From positions 125,223,819-125,287,818 of the forward strand of contig CM042009.1 of NCBI GenBank assembly GCA_023525715.1: a DNA stretch of 64,000 nt, written 5' to 3'. The position numbers and the translations under genes were made by a program. This DNA is from Cichorium intybus (taxonomy: Eukaryota; Streptophyta; Magnoliopsida; Asterales; Asteraceae). The notes below the pieces were generated by a model that was not told the DNA's origin, made no database searches, and was given only the letters and a program-made list of their open reading frames with translations. Positions 44,853-59,126 of this stretch are shown here, piece after piece (the stretch's first letter is position 1; each line of letters begins with the position of its first letter).

Positions 44853-47800
44853 TGGGACACCCCATTTCTACTGTTTGCAAATACTATGGTTTTTTTTTCA
44901 TATAAATACTTGAATACAAAAATACGGTTTATCAAAAACCGATAATTTAAATGCTTTAAACAGTGGGTGTACAAATTCATATCAAATTAACCATAGTAAG
45001 CAAGAAAGGATTTAACCTTAAGTCCAAAATAGGAGCTAACTTAAGCTCCACTCCAGCTAAACTTCATCCCATTGATAGCAATTTATATTGACCTGGAATA
45101 CATGGCAAAACATAGAATACGTAAGACAAAAATTGTCTCGTGAGTTACATGAGTTTTAGACTCCAAACCTTTAACTTCTTTTCCAATCTTTATATAAACC
45201 TTATGACATAAACATCTTTCAAAGTTTTAAAATATTATCATACCATAGTTCTTTATTCTTTTCAAAATCATTACATATCATACCTTGCATAATTATCTTC
45301 TTTCAAAACTTTATAATAGCAACATAATATAACTCTTTACTTCTCAAAAATCATTCTATGACATACTTTATGAAAATAACATCGTTCTTACTTTCTTTGA
45401 CTGGTTTTATAACCTTGCTGGATTTTTATACTTAGGGTTTTAATAACTATAAGTGATACCCCAAGTCTCTATGGCTAGAAAGAACGGATCAATCCTCACC
45501 ATAGAAGTGCTGAGGCGATCTACTTCGCGATGGGGATTTTCCCCAGTAGACCCCTTACCTAACCCGGGAAGGTTGGAACATAGTTCCCTTACTAACGCTG
45601 CTTGCTACAATTACCAGTCGTACAAAACATTTTCTGCTTGCTTGAACATTACTTATATACATATAACTTGTGGCTAAGCGCCAAACTTCATTACTTTCTA
45701 TCTTTATGGCTAGATGCCAAATTTATAACTTTCATCACATATGTAAAATATGTTTTTATAACATTTTAGGCTTAATGCCAAATCATACTTTCCAAACATC
45801 TTGTGGCTATATGCCTATCCATACTTTCAAACATGTATAACTTGTATTAAAAATATATATATACTTTCACATATTTGGTTCATAGACCAAAACATAACTT
45901 CAAATATAACATTATACTTTCACAAACGAGTTAGAGATAATACTCTTGCATATAATTTCACATATAGAAATTTTATAAGAATTCTTGAAAATACTTACTT
46001 GCCATGTACCCCAGAATGGGTAAAAATACTGCATGTACTCACCTCATGTATTGCTAGAAGATTGACTACACGTTCCTTGTATTCATACTTTTTTGTGATT
46101 AAATAATCACTTGGCATGAACCTATAATTAACATGTTATACGTTAACATTCATGATAACTGATTCTATAACTCATTAGAGTCCTTATAATACTATCTTGG
46201 GTCATAACAAGTCTATAACTTTTAAATGACCAACTTTAGTTAAGTTGTATTTTATTCGTATTTTGCTACAGTACCCTCGGGGGGTCGTATTTCGATTCCG
46301 GCAATTTTTCATGAAGTCTCATAAAATATTAGACCTATGTTTAAAATTTGAGGTCAAACGGACAAGTATTGAAGAAAATCTCAAAAACTAAAATCACTTG
46401 GCAGGAGACTTGAAGAAAAACTGCATTTTCACTATGCCGCAGTGGCGCACCGCGCCCAGGTGAGGGGCGCACCGCGCCTGCTGAGCAGCAGTCCAGAATC
46501 CCCCGATTTTTATGCTACAAATTTCCATTTTCCCTTATTAAGCCCTTAATTCACGTCTTAATCAATAAGGTTTATTCCAAGATCAAAACCATTCATTTAC
46601 TTCATGTTTTTAACCATAAAAATCATAGATTTTGATTACTTTTCCAAACATTCCTGTTTTTTGCATTTTTTGACCCAAAAACCGAATTTGTTCGAAATTA
46701 ATCACTTCTAATGCTTTATTTTAACAACTACCACATATGAAACTCATTAAAACCTCTTAGAATTAATTTGATCAAGTAAAATTGATTTCTAAAGCTTTTG
46801 AACAAAATTCCAATTTTTCAACAATAGCAACATACTTTGATGATTTTAAGATACGTTCTTAATACTTGACTTAATTGGTTTAGGGTCATTTCCAGGCCCT
46901 AAATACCAACTTGTACTAAATTTTAAGCTTCAAAATCATCAAATCATCTTTATAAATTTGGAAATTCTTCCGAAAACACCATTTTTCACCAAAAACCATT
47001 GTATTGAATTTTCAAGCTTAAGAACTGATTTCTTACTTCTTTTATGTCATATTTGACTTAACAAAACTATTAGAACTATATGAAATCAGTTTCAACTCAT
47101 TAACCCATTTCTAGGGTTCTTGAGCTAAAAACCCATTTCATCATTTTTGGGATTAAATCTTCAATTTCATTGAATTACTTGTTAATACAAGTTTCTTTTA
47201 TCATTTCTAACCTATTAAACTCATTAGAATCACTGGAAATTACTTGATCATACCAACCTGTGGCATGATGTTCTTGAACCAAAATCATCTTTTCTTGATT
47301 TTTCAACATATTCAATTACTAGAACATGTTTAGTTGATGATTTTGGGCAAGATAAGTTAGATGATTACATTAGAATTATGATTTCTAGAAAATTCAGAAA
47401 TCAAAACATAATTCCCGTTCAAGTCTTGGATGAAATAAGCTTAGAACATGAAGTTCTTACCTTGTTTGCTTGGAAACCCTCAATTCTAACTTCAATTTCT
47501 TGCAAGAATTTCCAGAAATCCTTCTCTTCTCCAATGCTCTCTCGCTCTCTCCCGTAATCTCTAGAACTCTCTTCAGAATTTATGATCATTAATAAGATAT
47601 TTTCTCATTTTTATATTTTCCATATTTACAGTTTTAGTCCCTAAACTTTCATTCCTTGGACTTTTGACACCAACATTAAGTTTGGCCACATAAAGTTATA
47701 ATTTCTTACATTTTTAGTCCAAACTAGAATTATACTTTTATAATAATTCTTGTATATGGTCAAATGACCAAATTACCCTTCTCATGGTAAAATGACTAAT

Positions 47801-47899
47801 TTACCCTTACAAACATACTTTCTCATAAAATGTACATAAAACTTTAAATTATACACACCTTGTTTTACATATTTACATTATTAAATTTGGGTCGTTACA
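44853..47899 (-). mobile_element. Solo LTR, diverged relative of the chromovirus LTR
   Basis: On the minus strand it starts TGTAACGACCC and ends GGGGTGTCCCA. The 5-bp TSD TGGTG (44848-44852 and 47900-47904) is perfect. Sense-strand landmarks shared with the 27705 and 1531 LTRs are AATACGACCC...GGGTACTGTAGC (46265-46292) and the GAAGTAGATCGCC-like block near 45515. At 3.05 kb it is longer than the others. It carries two GGCGCGGTGCGCC hairpins (46444-46478). No internal region, so it is a solo LTR. Small ORFs within it are spurious. Confidence 0.92.
46444..46478 (-). repeat. Two GC-rich hairpins in the minus-strand solo LTR
   Basis: GGCGCACCGCGCC at 46444-46456 and 46466-46478. On the LTR sense strand these read GGCGCGGTGCGCC, differing from the 27705 LTR motif by one centre base (GGT for AGT). 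Confidence 0.95.
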
Positions 47900-48538
47900 T
47901 GGTGGTGGTGTTAACCAAAGATGGTGGTGGTGTTGATCGGACAAAGAATGCAGTAGAAGAGAGAGATGGTGGAGGGGTGGGGTGGTGTTATTTTTTTTTC
48001 TTTTGTCTAAATCGAAAAGGTATAAAATAAAGAGTAAATTACATTTTTGGTCCCTGTAGTTTACCCATTATTTCACTTTTAGTCAAACTTTTGAAATTTC
48101 ACGCTGATGGTCCATGTGGTGGCCAAAATCTTGCACTTTTGGTCCATTGGCCAGTAAAAAGAACAAGTTATCTTTTTTAATTTCTTTTTCATTTTTAATG
48201 TATTATTATTTTTAGTAATTAAAAAAAAATTCACCCCCACCCCACCCCTACCCCCACTACGTCTCTCTCTCTCTATATATGTCTATCTCTCTCTTTCTCT
48301 CTCTCTCCCACCATTTTTACATAGGAGAGTACCATCGGCCCCTTATCAACACTTCAGTTGGCATCAAGCGGTGAACCTTAGATCAGTTTCTGACCGTGGT
48401 TTATCTTCATCACTTCCAGAAGGCCAACCAGTTTCAGAAATTCTCACTTGAACCTCCCTATGCCCCCAACGCCTTCACACACATACACTATCGTTTGCAA
48501 TTGTAAAAACTGTCACATGGATCTATTAAAATTCTGGA

Positions 48539-48742
48539 ATGAGACCTGGTTCAAGATACCTTTCGAGTAAAACAACTTTGTGTCTAAAGAATAATTCTGT
48601 TGTTGCCCAAATCACTAAGCTCAATCACGCCCTCCATCTGTTTAATCAAATGCTCCACAAGCAAGATACCTTTTCGAGTAAAACGAGTCTTCAGATAACG
48701 ACATCACTTGTGGCTTTTTCCAATTTCAGCTGCACACTTTAG
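48539..48742 (+). pseudogene. Possible PPR protein gene fragment
   Basis: The open segment contains VAQITKLNHALHLFNQMLHKQD, which resembles the start of pentatricopeptide repeat proteins (short helical motif with ALxLFxxML). Only one repeat-like motif is visible. CAAGATACC(T)TTTCGAGTAAAAC flanks it as a direct repeat (about 48554 and 48664), suggesting a patchwork origin. It lies between MULE TIRs, so capture is likely. A chance match cannot be excluded. Confidence 0.35.
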
Positions 48743-49134
48743 GCTCTGCTTTTTCTTCTAAAGATAGAATCAGTGTATTTTTGGAGGTTTTGTATTCATT
48801 CCTTCTAGAGCCCACCATACGCGCACTTTAGGCTCCACTTTTATTGCGATTGGATTTGCCAAATCTGATTGAAGCATTGTTGAGAGAATAAGGGTCCGGT
48901 TGAAGGAATACGATCTAGTTTTTTATTAATTGGGCTTTATAGCTAGCCCGGTATGTAGGAAATCGATGATGAAGAAAGTGGTAAGAGTGTCGGCGATAAG
49001 CACGCAGATATCCAATATACTACCGGACGATTACTCATGGAGGAAATAAGGTCAGAAATTGATCTAAGGTTCACCGCTTGATGCCAACCGAAGTGCTGAT
49101 AAGGGGCCGATGGTATTCTCTTGTGTAAAAATGG

Positions 49135-49138
<4 letters not shown>

Positions 49139-49189
<51 letters not shown>
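49139..49189. repeat. (GA)n microsatellite
   Basis: About 25 GA units inside the right TIR of the MULE, opposite the CT-rich tract in its left TIR. Confidence 0.95.
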
Positions 49190-49190
<1 letters not shown>

Positions 49191-49497
49191 GTAGTGGGGA
49201 TAGGGGTAGGGGTAGGGGTGGGGTGAATTTTCTTTTTTTGTTAATTACTGAAAATAATAATACATTAAAAAATGAAATATATATTAAAAAGGGTAAATTG
49301 TTTTTTTTTACTGATCAATGGACCAAAAGTGCAAGATTTTGGTCACAATAGGGACCATCAGCGTGAAATTCCAAAAGTTGGATTAAAAGTAAAATAATGG
49401 ATAAACCACAGGGACAAAAATGTATTCGACTCTAAATTTAAAGTAAATTAGAGTTTTGGTCCCGTTCGATGATATTCTTCTATGGTGTTACTCTTAG

Positions 49498-49771
49498 AGG
49501 CTGTTTGGTAGCATCTTAATGATTTAGATTTGAATGATTTAGAGGTATGACCCATTAAAAGACTTTGAATAAAAAGACGTTTTTGGATTAAAAGATATAT
49601 GTGTAAAATTTTTTGAAAAAAGAATGGTTAATATATATATTCTAGCTTAATGGTTTAGAGGCTCATTCAGAGACAATGACCAATTAAGATGTAAACTTTT
49701 TACGAAACAAACGCTCCGAATGGTTCAGAGCCTCTTAACCACTCAGATTAAGAAGCTATCAAACACCCCTT
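49498..49771. mobile_element. hAT-like MITE
   Basis: GAGGCTGTTTGGTAGC at the left and GCTATCAAACACCCCTT at the right are imperfect inverted ends. Internal ATGGTTTAGAGGCTC / GAGCCTCTTAACCA words are also inverted. TGTTTGG ends are common in eudicot hAT MITEs. No clean TSD. Confidence 0.6.
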
Positions 49772-50712
49772 AAATTTTGAAAATTTAGTATGGTTCAGTC
49801 TAATGGTTCCGAGATGTATTACGGTTGGTCCTTTTTGTTGTTATCGTCTATACACATCCGCTAATCACAAATAAAAATGATATTTTTGTCCCTCGTTTTG
49901 GCTTTTCACTTGGTTCAAGAAAACCCCAACAAGCATGTCGAATACCGTTCAAAAAATTAAAATATAATTCAAAATCCGGGTGATAAATAAATTCAAGTCA
50001 GTTATGAAATGTATACTCACGATCGTTGTTACTTTGTTGTACAAATTTGGCCTTTTAAGGCAAAGTCACACAGTCCACTTGTGGTCCCTCTTTCACTAAT
50101 TGCTTCTTGATTATCAATAAACAGGAACATCGAATGTGACAGTCCTCAATATCCAAACATTATACATCAATTTTTCTACACAGCCATCATATCCTCATAT
50201 TAAATTCTTTGCTGATAATGAGTTAAAAATATAAAAAGTTTATCCATTTATAAATGAAAAAAGAAATTATCGGTGCTCATTACTAAAACATGACTACACA
50301 AATCATTAACTATTGATTAGTTGGACGCATGAGATCACGTCTTACTCAAACTTAGATAACGTTTAAACATTTTATTAGTATTAGAAGGAAATGCCCATAT
50401 CATCTTAACTTTAAGCAAATGATAGTGATAATAAAAAATTAGGATAAAAAAAATACTTTTGCATTTCCGAAACACTTTAATCTTTCTCTAAAATAACATT
50501 TTTCAAAAAATTGTAATTTTTGACCATTTATAAATTCTTTTTTTTTTGACAAAATAACTAGTTTTAAATTTGTTTTTTCATATTTTTTATGAAAAGTAGT
50601 TCGAATTTTGAACCTTTTTACTAGGTTTAAAAATTCATATGTTGTTCGAAAATTTATATAGAGTTCGAAATTTCAAACTCATTCATGATTTTCGAACCAT
50701 TTTGTTGTGATG

Positions 50713-50796
<84 letters not shown>

Positions 50797-51059
50797 TAAG
50801 AAAATAAACATGTATGTTTTCAAAAAGATAAGTCTATTAAAAAATAGGATAGAAAATTATTGATGTTTTTTTTAATTTATATTAAAATTATTTGTTTTAA
50901 TGTACATTAAAAATATTATTTAAAAAATAAAAGGAAGTGAGAGAAAGAGATAAGTGATCATTTCCAAAATAAAAATAAAAAATAAGAACTACTACTAGAC
51001 ACTGAGATAAAAAAAAGTTAAAAAGAAATATAAGAATACCTCATCCCTCAAGCCTATTA
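49772..51059. other. Intergenic, no gene seen
   Basis: AT-rich. It contains only the CT/TA microsatellite at 50712-50793 and repeated GTTCGAA(A/T)TT words around 50600-50690. Confidence 0.55.
50712..50793. repeat. (CT)n(TA)n compound microsatellite
   Basis: About 11 CT units followed directly by about 30 TA units. Confidence 0.96.
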
Positions 51060-51358
51060 GGGTGGGGGGAGTAGAAGCCACTGAACTCATACGCCACGTC
51101 AGCTTTTCTCTCTCCTCTCACTTCCATCTTTCCCCATCTTTCACCAATCTTTTACCCATGGAACCAGTACCCACTGAACCTACTGAACCCACAATGCCAC
51201 ATCAGATTTTCGATTTTTAAATGCATTTATTAATTTAATAAATGATTTTTAATATTTAATTTAATATTATAAATAATAATAAAACGCAATTAATAAAATC
51301 AAATGACATTTAATTAAAAAAACACACCATTAAAAAATTTTAAAAACAACCTACATAC

Positions 51359-51440
51359 CGGAAATTAAATCCTAAAAACGAGAAATTAAATCCTAAATAC
51401 GAGAAATTAAATCCTAAATACGAGAAATTTTGATCCTAAA
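51359..51440. repeat. Short tandem repeat, about four units
   Basis: GAAATTAAATCCTAAA(A/T)AC repeats about every 20 bases, with the last unit diverged. Confidence 0.85.
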
Positions 51441-51454
51441 TACTAGAATCTAAA

Positions 51455-51837
51455 AAAAACACAGGTGTGTCTTTCATAACATCACACGTTTCTGTGTGAT
51501 TGAACTCTCTGTTATATGTCACCAGATACTGTTGTAGGGCTTATTCTGCGACCTGTTCGTCGGTTGTCCCGTTTGCTCGGTTGAAATATATGTTGACGTA
51601 AATTTGGTTAAATTCTACCAATTTTCTCTTCATATCTTTCCATTTTGCGTTAAGCTGATGGTGACTCCGATAATTAATCGCGCCTAGAATTCTGTGGAAC
51701 TATTTCTCCACACGAACCCAAAATGATCGGTAGGATGTCGTATCAATTTCTTCGGTGGCGGTGACCCAGGCTCTTGTCAAAGCCACCTCTTCTCGTCTAG
51801 ACCAATATCCAATCATCCTTTGTACGTTGGCTGCCAT
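51455..51837 (-). pseudogene. Harbinger-associated Myb/SANT-like protein, broken
   Basis: From ATG 51835-51837 the frame reads WSRREEVALTRAWV, then FWVRVEK-stop-FHRI, KWKDMKRKLVEFNQIY, and AE-stop-ALQQYLVTYNREFNHTETCDVMKD. The tryptophan-rich trihelix/Myb-like pattern (W...EEVAL..AWV..., ...KW..MK..L..F...) matches the DNA-binding partner protein of plant PIF/Harbinger transposons, which is often annotated as an unrelated host protein. Two in-frame stops (TAG and TAA) and loss of the expected middle section show decay. Frame and order are otherwise kept. Confidence 0.7.
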
Positions 51838-52127
51838 TTTTTTAGAAATCTAAGATAAAATATTTAGAAAGAAAGGTTGAGAGAATAGTATGAAAGGTTG
51901 AGAGAATATAGTGAAATATTGAGAGAAATGTGTGATTTTTTTAATAGGTAGAGGGAGGTATTTATAGGAGTAGGTAAAAGATTTAATTTTTAGTATTAAT
52001 TTTTTTTTTACATAAAGTGAAAGATGGGGCGGTTTCACCATATCCCAACCGAGCCCAAATGTCACTAACCCGCCGAACCCGATGGAGAAGGGGCAGCGGT
52101 ACCGGAGGTACCGGCGGTACCGCACCC

Positions 52128-54365
<2,238 letters not shown>

Positions 54366-54367
<2 letters not shown>

Positions 54368-54394
54368 TGTGTAATATACGGGTTTCACAACTAG
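54366..54394 (+). mobile_element. Helitron 3' end
   Basis: CCTGTGTAATATACGGG can pair CC(T)GT with ACGGG, then TTTCACAA and CTAG (54391-54394) before T. This is a typical plant Helitron terminus. No confident 5' end is seen. Confidence 0.6.
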
Positions 54395-54422
54395 TATATA
54401 TTAAATCCATAAATCAGATCTA

Positions 54423-55921
54423 GAGTAAATTACAATTTTGGTCCCTGTGGTTTGCACGAAATTTCACTTTTGGTCATCCTTTTGGATTTTCACGATGATG
54501 GTTCCTGTGGTGGCAAATTGTTACAGATTTGGTCCCTCTGGTACCCTTGTGTACATGAAAAGACCAAATTACCCTTTGCAATTTCTTTTTCCTTTTCTTT
54601 TAATTATTTTTATCATTTTACTAATTAAAATTAAAAAAATACAACCACTACGTCTTCTCCGACAGCGTATTCTTCCGTGAGCCATTTTTATAGAGGATTC
54701 GAAACCATCAAAACATTCTACCGGCAGCGTATTCTTCTGTGATCTTCTGCCATTTCCACCACTCAAAACATTCTACCAACCATCAAACAGGATTCGAAAC
54801 AATAAGATCGGAAACCCACATACTGCAAACAATAATAACATGAACAATTTACTAGGACGAAAACACTTACCATTGAACGAGACGATCGAGAGATTGACCG
54901 ACCAAGTCTGGAAAACATCATAATTCAACGGGCGACAAGGATAACGGTACCTGTCGGCCGGTGGACAAAAGCGACGATGAGGGGGAGGAATAGCGGAGCA
55001 GCGGCCGATTGTCGGCGTTGTAGTGGCGAGAATCGGTGGTAGACCACTGATTGGGGGCGGCTACAGTAGGATTGCGACAATGGAGGCGGAAATTGATGTA
55101 GATCATGAATGGTAATTCGTGTCAAGTTTGGATTATACACAACAAGCTGGATATTGTAGGATAACAAGTTTTTAATTTCGAAATTGGATTAGTAACGAAA
55201 ATTCAAGTATAAACAATTCGAAATTGATTCAATTATGCAGTTACAGATCGTCAAAGCGTGGATCATCAACCAAACTGAAACGACTAGATATCAAGTTACC
55301 GATCTCCTTTACCTCAATTTTTGGCGGAGAATACGGCAACACCAAGTCTGGTGACGACAAGAAGACGTCTGCACAAGCCCGATGTTGGGAAATCAGTCCG
55401 CCATGATCCTTAGTTGATTCGAGAACACCATTGGAGAGATCGCTGGTCAGCAAAGCAGGCTCCGAGTTGCATATGTTAATGAATTTTAACGGCTTATTTG
55501 ATGATCGACGAACTACTAATTGCCGACGAAGTTTGTGAGTAGCCGACGAAGGATTTGGAGGTCTGATTCTTCGGTTAACCGAAACTCTACCTCCGATGTT
55601 GGAAACCCCCACCCCCGTTCTAAACCGCCTCTGAAGCAACGAAAAAGATGAAGATGACGAAGAAAGGAAAGGGGTGGAGTTTGGATCTACGACGCCCAGT
55701 ATTTCGATAAGGGGTTTTTTCTTTTTTTAATTCATTTAATAAATAATACATAAAAGAAAAATGAAAAAGAAAATAAAAAGGGTATATTGGTCATTTTACC
55801 TGGCCAAGGGACCGATAGTGTAAGCAAAAGTGTAGTTTAGGGACTATCAGCGTGGAAAAACGAAACGATGACCAAAAGTGAAATTTCATGCAAACCACAG
55901 GACCAAAATTGTATTTTACTC
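54423..55921. mobile_element. Pack-MULE with perfect 9-bp TSD
   Basis: Ends GAGTAAATTACAATTTTGG and its complement (CCAAAATTGTATTTTACTC). TIRs of about 150 bp contain GGTCCCTGTGGTTTGCA / TGCAAACCACAGGACC. TSD TCAGATCTA at 54414-54422 and 55922-55930. The interior has a minus-strand exon-like ORF with a splice donor and GC-rich leader-like sequence, and no transposase. Confidence 0.92.
55241..55639 (-). pseudogene. Captured exon of unknown gene in the Pack-MULE
   Basis: 132 codons starting MLQRRFRTGVGVSNIGGRVS, with a basic Pro-rich first third and a mixed second part (NICNSEPALLTSDLSNGVLE, KDHGGLISQHRACADVFLSS). It runs to DDPRFDDL and a stop that overlaps a possible splice donor (GATCT then GTAACT, about 55243). 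Codon use is more GC-rich than the surroundings and the frame is open, unlike neighbouring transposon sequence. I do not recognise the protein. A further minus-strand open stretch at 54925-55167 could be a following exon. Confidence 0.45.
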
Positions 55922-55930
55922 TCAGATCTA

Positions 55931-56497
55931 TAATATATTGAATGTAAACTAAAAAGTATAAATACTAATAGGGACTTTATGGTGAATCAATTCAGGGGCG
56001 GAACACGACAACCAAAATTAGGAGGCCAAAATTGAAACTTTAAACAAACTTGACTAACATAACAAAACTAACAACGGTTAAGAAATTAATAAACGCTAAT
56101 TGTTCTTGTTCAAGGAAGAATGTTTTAAACAACAAATCTTGTTAAACAATAATTAGGCATAGAAAAATAAACATGATATAAGTGTCTCAATCCTTTTGCT
56201 TGTTAATCGAAATAGTTGGAGCGAAATGCAAATAGCCTTTAGCATTTCTTCAAAGCTCAGTCGTCAAATAATCTAAAAGTATAAGTTTTAAAAAAATATT
56301 TAATGCTAACTATTTATTACCAAATACAAATAAATAGAACACTAAAAAATAAACATTGATACAGAGTGAAATTACCAAATGAAGATAAACAATAAATTCT
56401 AATGTAACATACAATAAACAAAGAAAATAGATCAATCCTAATTTATATATGGGCTACTGTATACATGAATTGGGCTAGCCTTAGACACCAAAAAACT
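55931..56497. other. Intergenic, no gene seen
   Basis: Begins with TTCAGGGGCGGAACACGAC, a phrase typical of old plant transposon remnants, then AT-rich sequence. Class not determined. Confidence 0.4.
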
Positions 56498-57312
56498 GTT
56501 GGAAAATTAATTTTAATTGATTTTATAAAATGGGTTTTCCCCATTTTTTTCCATAAAACAATTTAAGATGAATGAGACATTGTATCCCAAAGTGAGGAAG
56601 TTGGAAGAAGTTGGAAAATGAGTTAATGGGTTTTAACTCATCCCACATTGGTGGGGGAATTAAAAGGAAGTGGTTTATAAGTCAAAAGGCTTTCATGCTT
56701 TGTAAGACTTAAAGCACAAAGACTCTCTCTCTTGCGCGCGCAGGGGGGTACAAATGCGAACCAGATTGGGCTGGGTTCACTGAACTTGTGTGCGAGCGCG
56801 CGTCCTGCGGGTACGAATGCACCACCGGTCGACCAGAAAAGTTCAAGGACTTTTTGCAAATAATTTTCCTTTTCATAACGGTTCGTATTAATACAATTAA
56901 AACTGATTTTGGTTTTGATTTGGGTCGGTTCGGGCAATCTAGAAGAATTGCTTCCCGCTGTTGTATCCTGGGAAACAAACACACATACCGGGCGAATTTG
57001 TTTTAAGGAAACTGTGTCAAACACAGGCCTCAGCAACTACTATCGTTTTCCTTGTTCTTTGGCATTTTCGGTTAATATTTTCTTAACAGTCTTAAAACAA
57101 ATTCGTTTGTGCCAAACGAACAACGAAAATTATTTTCTGTTCTTAATTCTTGCGATTCAGAAACTGTTTTCCAGTAACAGTTTCTGTTTTCAAAGCTTCC
57201 ATTTTACCATCTAGTTTCTGTTTACAACTTTCGGTACAGTTTAATAATCTGTTTTCAGAAATTTTTATATTATATCTTTGATTGAACTTACACGTTGGTT
57301 TGTGTTTATAGC
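56498..57312 (+). mobile_element. Putative 5' LTR and leader of the copia element
   Basis: TGTTGGAAAATTAATTTT is a plausible LTR start. A TATA-like TTATAAGTC lies near 56676, followed by CT-rich and GCGCGC-containing sequence. gag begins at 57313. I could not place the LTR end or a primer binding site, and the second LTR is not in the window. Confidence 0.4.
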
Positions 57313-59126
57313 ATGATAACTGGAACTTCTGATCCGACAAAACAAACAAACCCTCCTCCCCAAGGGACTCCAACGATTACCATGCCGAGTAATCATGCGG
57401 AGAAACAGGAAAAGTTTTCCGGTATGCATTTTAAAAGGTGGCAACAGAAGATGTTCTTCTACCTCACTACCTTGAATCTTGCGCGATTCTTGACCAAGGA
57501 GGCCCCTCAACTCACTAAAGATGCGGATGTCCAAGCCGTGAGTGCACTCGACGCTTGGAAACACTCCGATTTCTTATGTAGGAACTATGTTCTAAATGGT
57601 CTTGTCGACTCACTTTATAATGTATATTGTGTAACAAAATCGGCTAAAGAACTATGAGACTCATTAGACAAAAAATACAAAACCGAAGATGTCGGGGCCA
57701 AGAAATTTATGGTTGCCCGGTTTCTAAACTATAAAATGAATGATAATAAGCCGGTAATGACACAAGTCCAAGAACTTCAAGTCCTCCTACACGATATCCA
57801 TGCCGAGGGTATGGTTATAAGTGAGACCTTTCAAGTTGCTTCTATAATCGAGAAGTTACCCCCGTCTTGGGTTGACATTAAGAATTATTTGAAGCATAAA
57901 TGAAAGGAAATGACCATTGAGGACCTCATTGTTTGACTCCGAATCGAGGAAGACAATAAGGTTGCTCAAAAGAGTAGCAATATTAGTTCTACTTTCGAAA
58001 AAGCCAACGTTATGGAACATGGTCAATCTTTTGGGAAGCACAAGTCTGTTAAAGGGAATTGCTACCAACTTGGGGGCGAAGGGTGGGAACTTCAAAAAGA
58101 AGTTCCAAGGGAATTGCCACAACTGTGAGCAACCCGGGCACCGGGCTGCAAATTGTAAGCTTCCAAAGCGACAAAAAGCTAAGGAGGCGAATATTGTGGA
58201 GCAAATAACTCGCGATGTGTCCGACATCGATATTGCCGCGGTTATCTCTGAAGTCAACCACGTGGAGTCCAATCCAAGTGAATGGTAGGTTGATACGGGA
58301 TCCACTCGACATGTTTGTTCCAATCGGGAGTGGTTCTGCAACTTCAAAGTTGTGGATAATGGTGACAAGCTCTTCATGGAAAACTCGGCGACTTCCGAGA
58401 TCCAAGGTGTTGGGAAGATCGTGTTGAAGATGACGTCGGGAAGAGAGTTGATGTTAAATGATGTGTTGTATGTCCCGGCGATTAGAAAGAATTTAGTCTC
58501 CGGGTGGTTGTTGAACAAGCATGGTTTTCGCTTAGTTTTTGAGTCGGATAAATTTGTATTGACTAAAAGTGGTGTGTATGTAGGCAAGGGGTATGCCGAG
58601 AGGGGCATGTTTAAATTGTGTGTAATGGCTATTCAGCCAAATACTAATGCAATGAATAACTCTTCTACTTACTTGCTTGAGTCTTCAAATATATGGCATG
58701 CTAGATTAGGACATGTTAATTTTGATACTCTTCGACGTTTAATTAAACTCGACCACATACCACACTTTACTATTGACTCAAAATACAAATGCAACACATG
58801 TGTTGAATCAAAATTAACACGACAATCGTTCAAATCCATTGAAAGGATTACCGAACCTCTTGGTTTAATGCACTCCGATGTGTGTGACATGAAGTCGATT
58901 CCGTCCAAAGGTGGAAATAAGTACTTTATCACTTTTATTGAAGATTGCACTAAACTTTGTTATGTTTATTTACTTAAGAGTAAAGATGAAGCAATAGACA
59001 AGTTTAAAGTGTATAAAAGTGAAGTTGAGAATCAACTCAACAAAAAGATTTAAAGTACTACGGAGTGACCGTGGAGGTGAGTATGTATCACCATTTCAAG
59101 AATTTTGTGCAACTCATGGCATCATA
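57313..59126 (+). pseudogene. Ty1/copia gag-pol, decayed and truncated
   Basis: gag starts ATG 57313 (MITGTSDPTKQTNPPP) and includes FKRWQQKMFFYLTTLNLARFL and KLPPSWVDIKNYLKHK. A zinc knuckle CHNCEQPGHRAANC lies at about 58119-58160. The protease motif VDTGSTRHVC follows at 58289. The GAG-pre-integrase region has WHARLGHVNFDTLRR and CNTCVESKLTRQSF. The integrase core has MHSDVCDMKSIPSKGGNKYFITFIED and DRGGEYVSPFQEF. Stops occur at 57655, 57901, 57934 and 58286, and frameshifts near 58060 and 59048. Integrase ends at ATHGII where a minus-strand gypsy LTR inserted. Reverse transcriptase is not seen in this copy. Confidence 0.92.

Larger units (their letters stand above)
48032..49432. mobile_element. 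Long-TIR MULE, probable Pack-MULE
   Basis: Begins GAGTAAATTACATTTTTGGTCC and ends with the complement (TGTATTCGACTC). The inverted arms are about 380 bp each and include CTCTCTCTCTC / GAGAGAGAGAG, CACTTTTGGTCCATTGG and GGCCCCTTATCAACACTTC. Flanks TAAAATAAA and TAAATTTAA are a degraded 9-bp duplication at best. The central 600 bp has a possible PPR gene piece and no transposase. Confidence 0.8.
51060..52127 (-). mobile_element. PIF/Harbinger-like remnant
   Basis: Starts GGGTGGGGGGAGT after TTA and ends ACCGCACCC before TAA, giving short imperfect inverted ends with a T-A-rich trinucleotide on each side as PIF/Harbinger elements have. The interior has a broken Myb/SANT-like ORF of the kind that accompanies Harbinger transposases, and a small tandem repeat (51359-51440). 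No DDE transposase domain is present. Confidence 0.6.
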
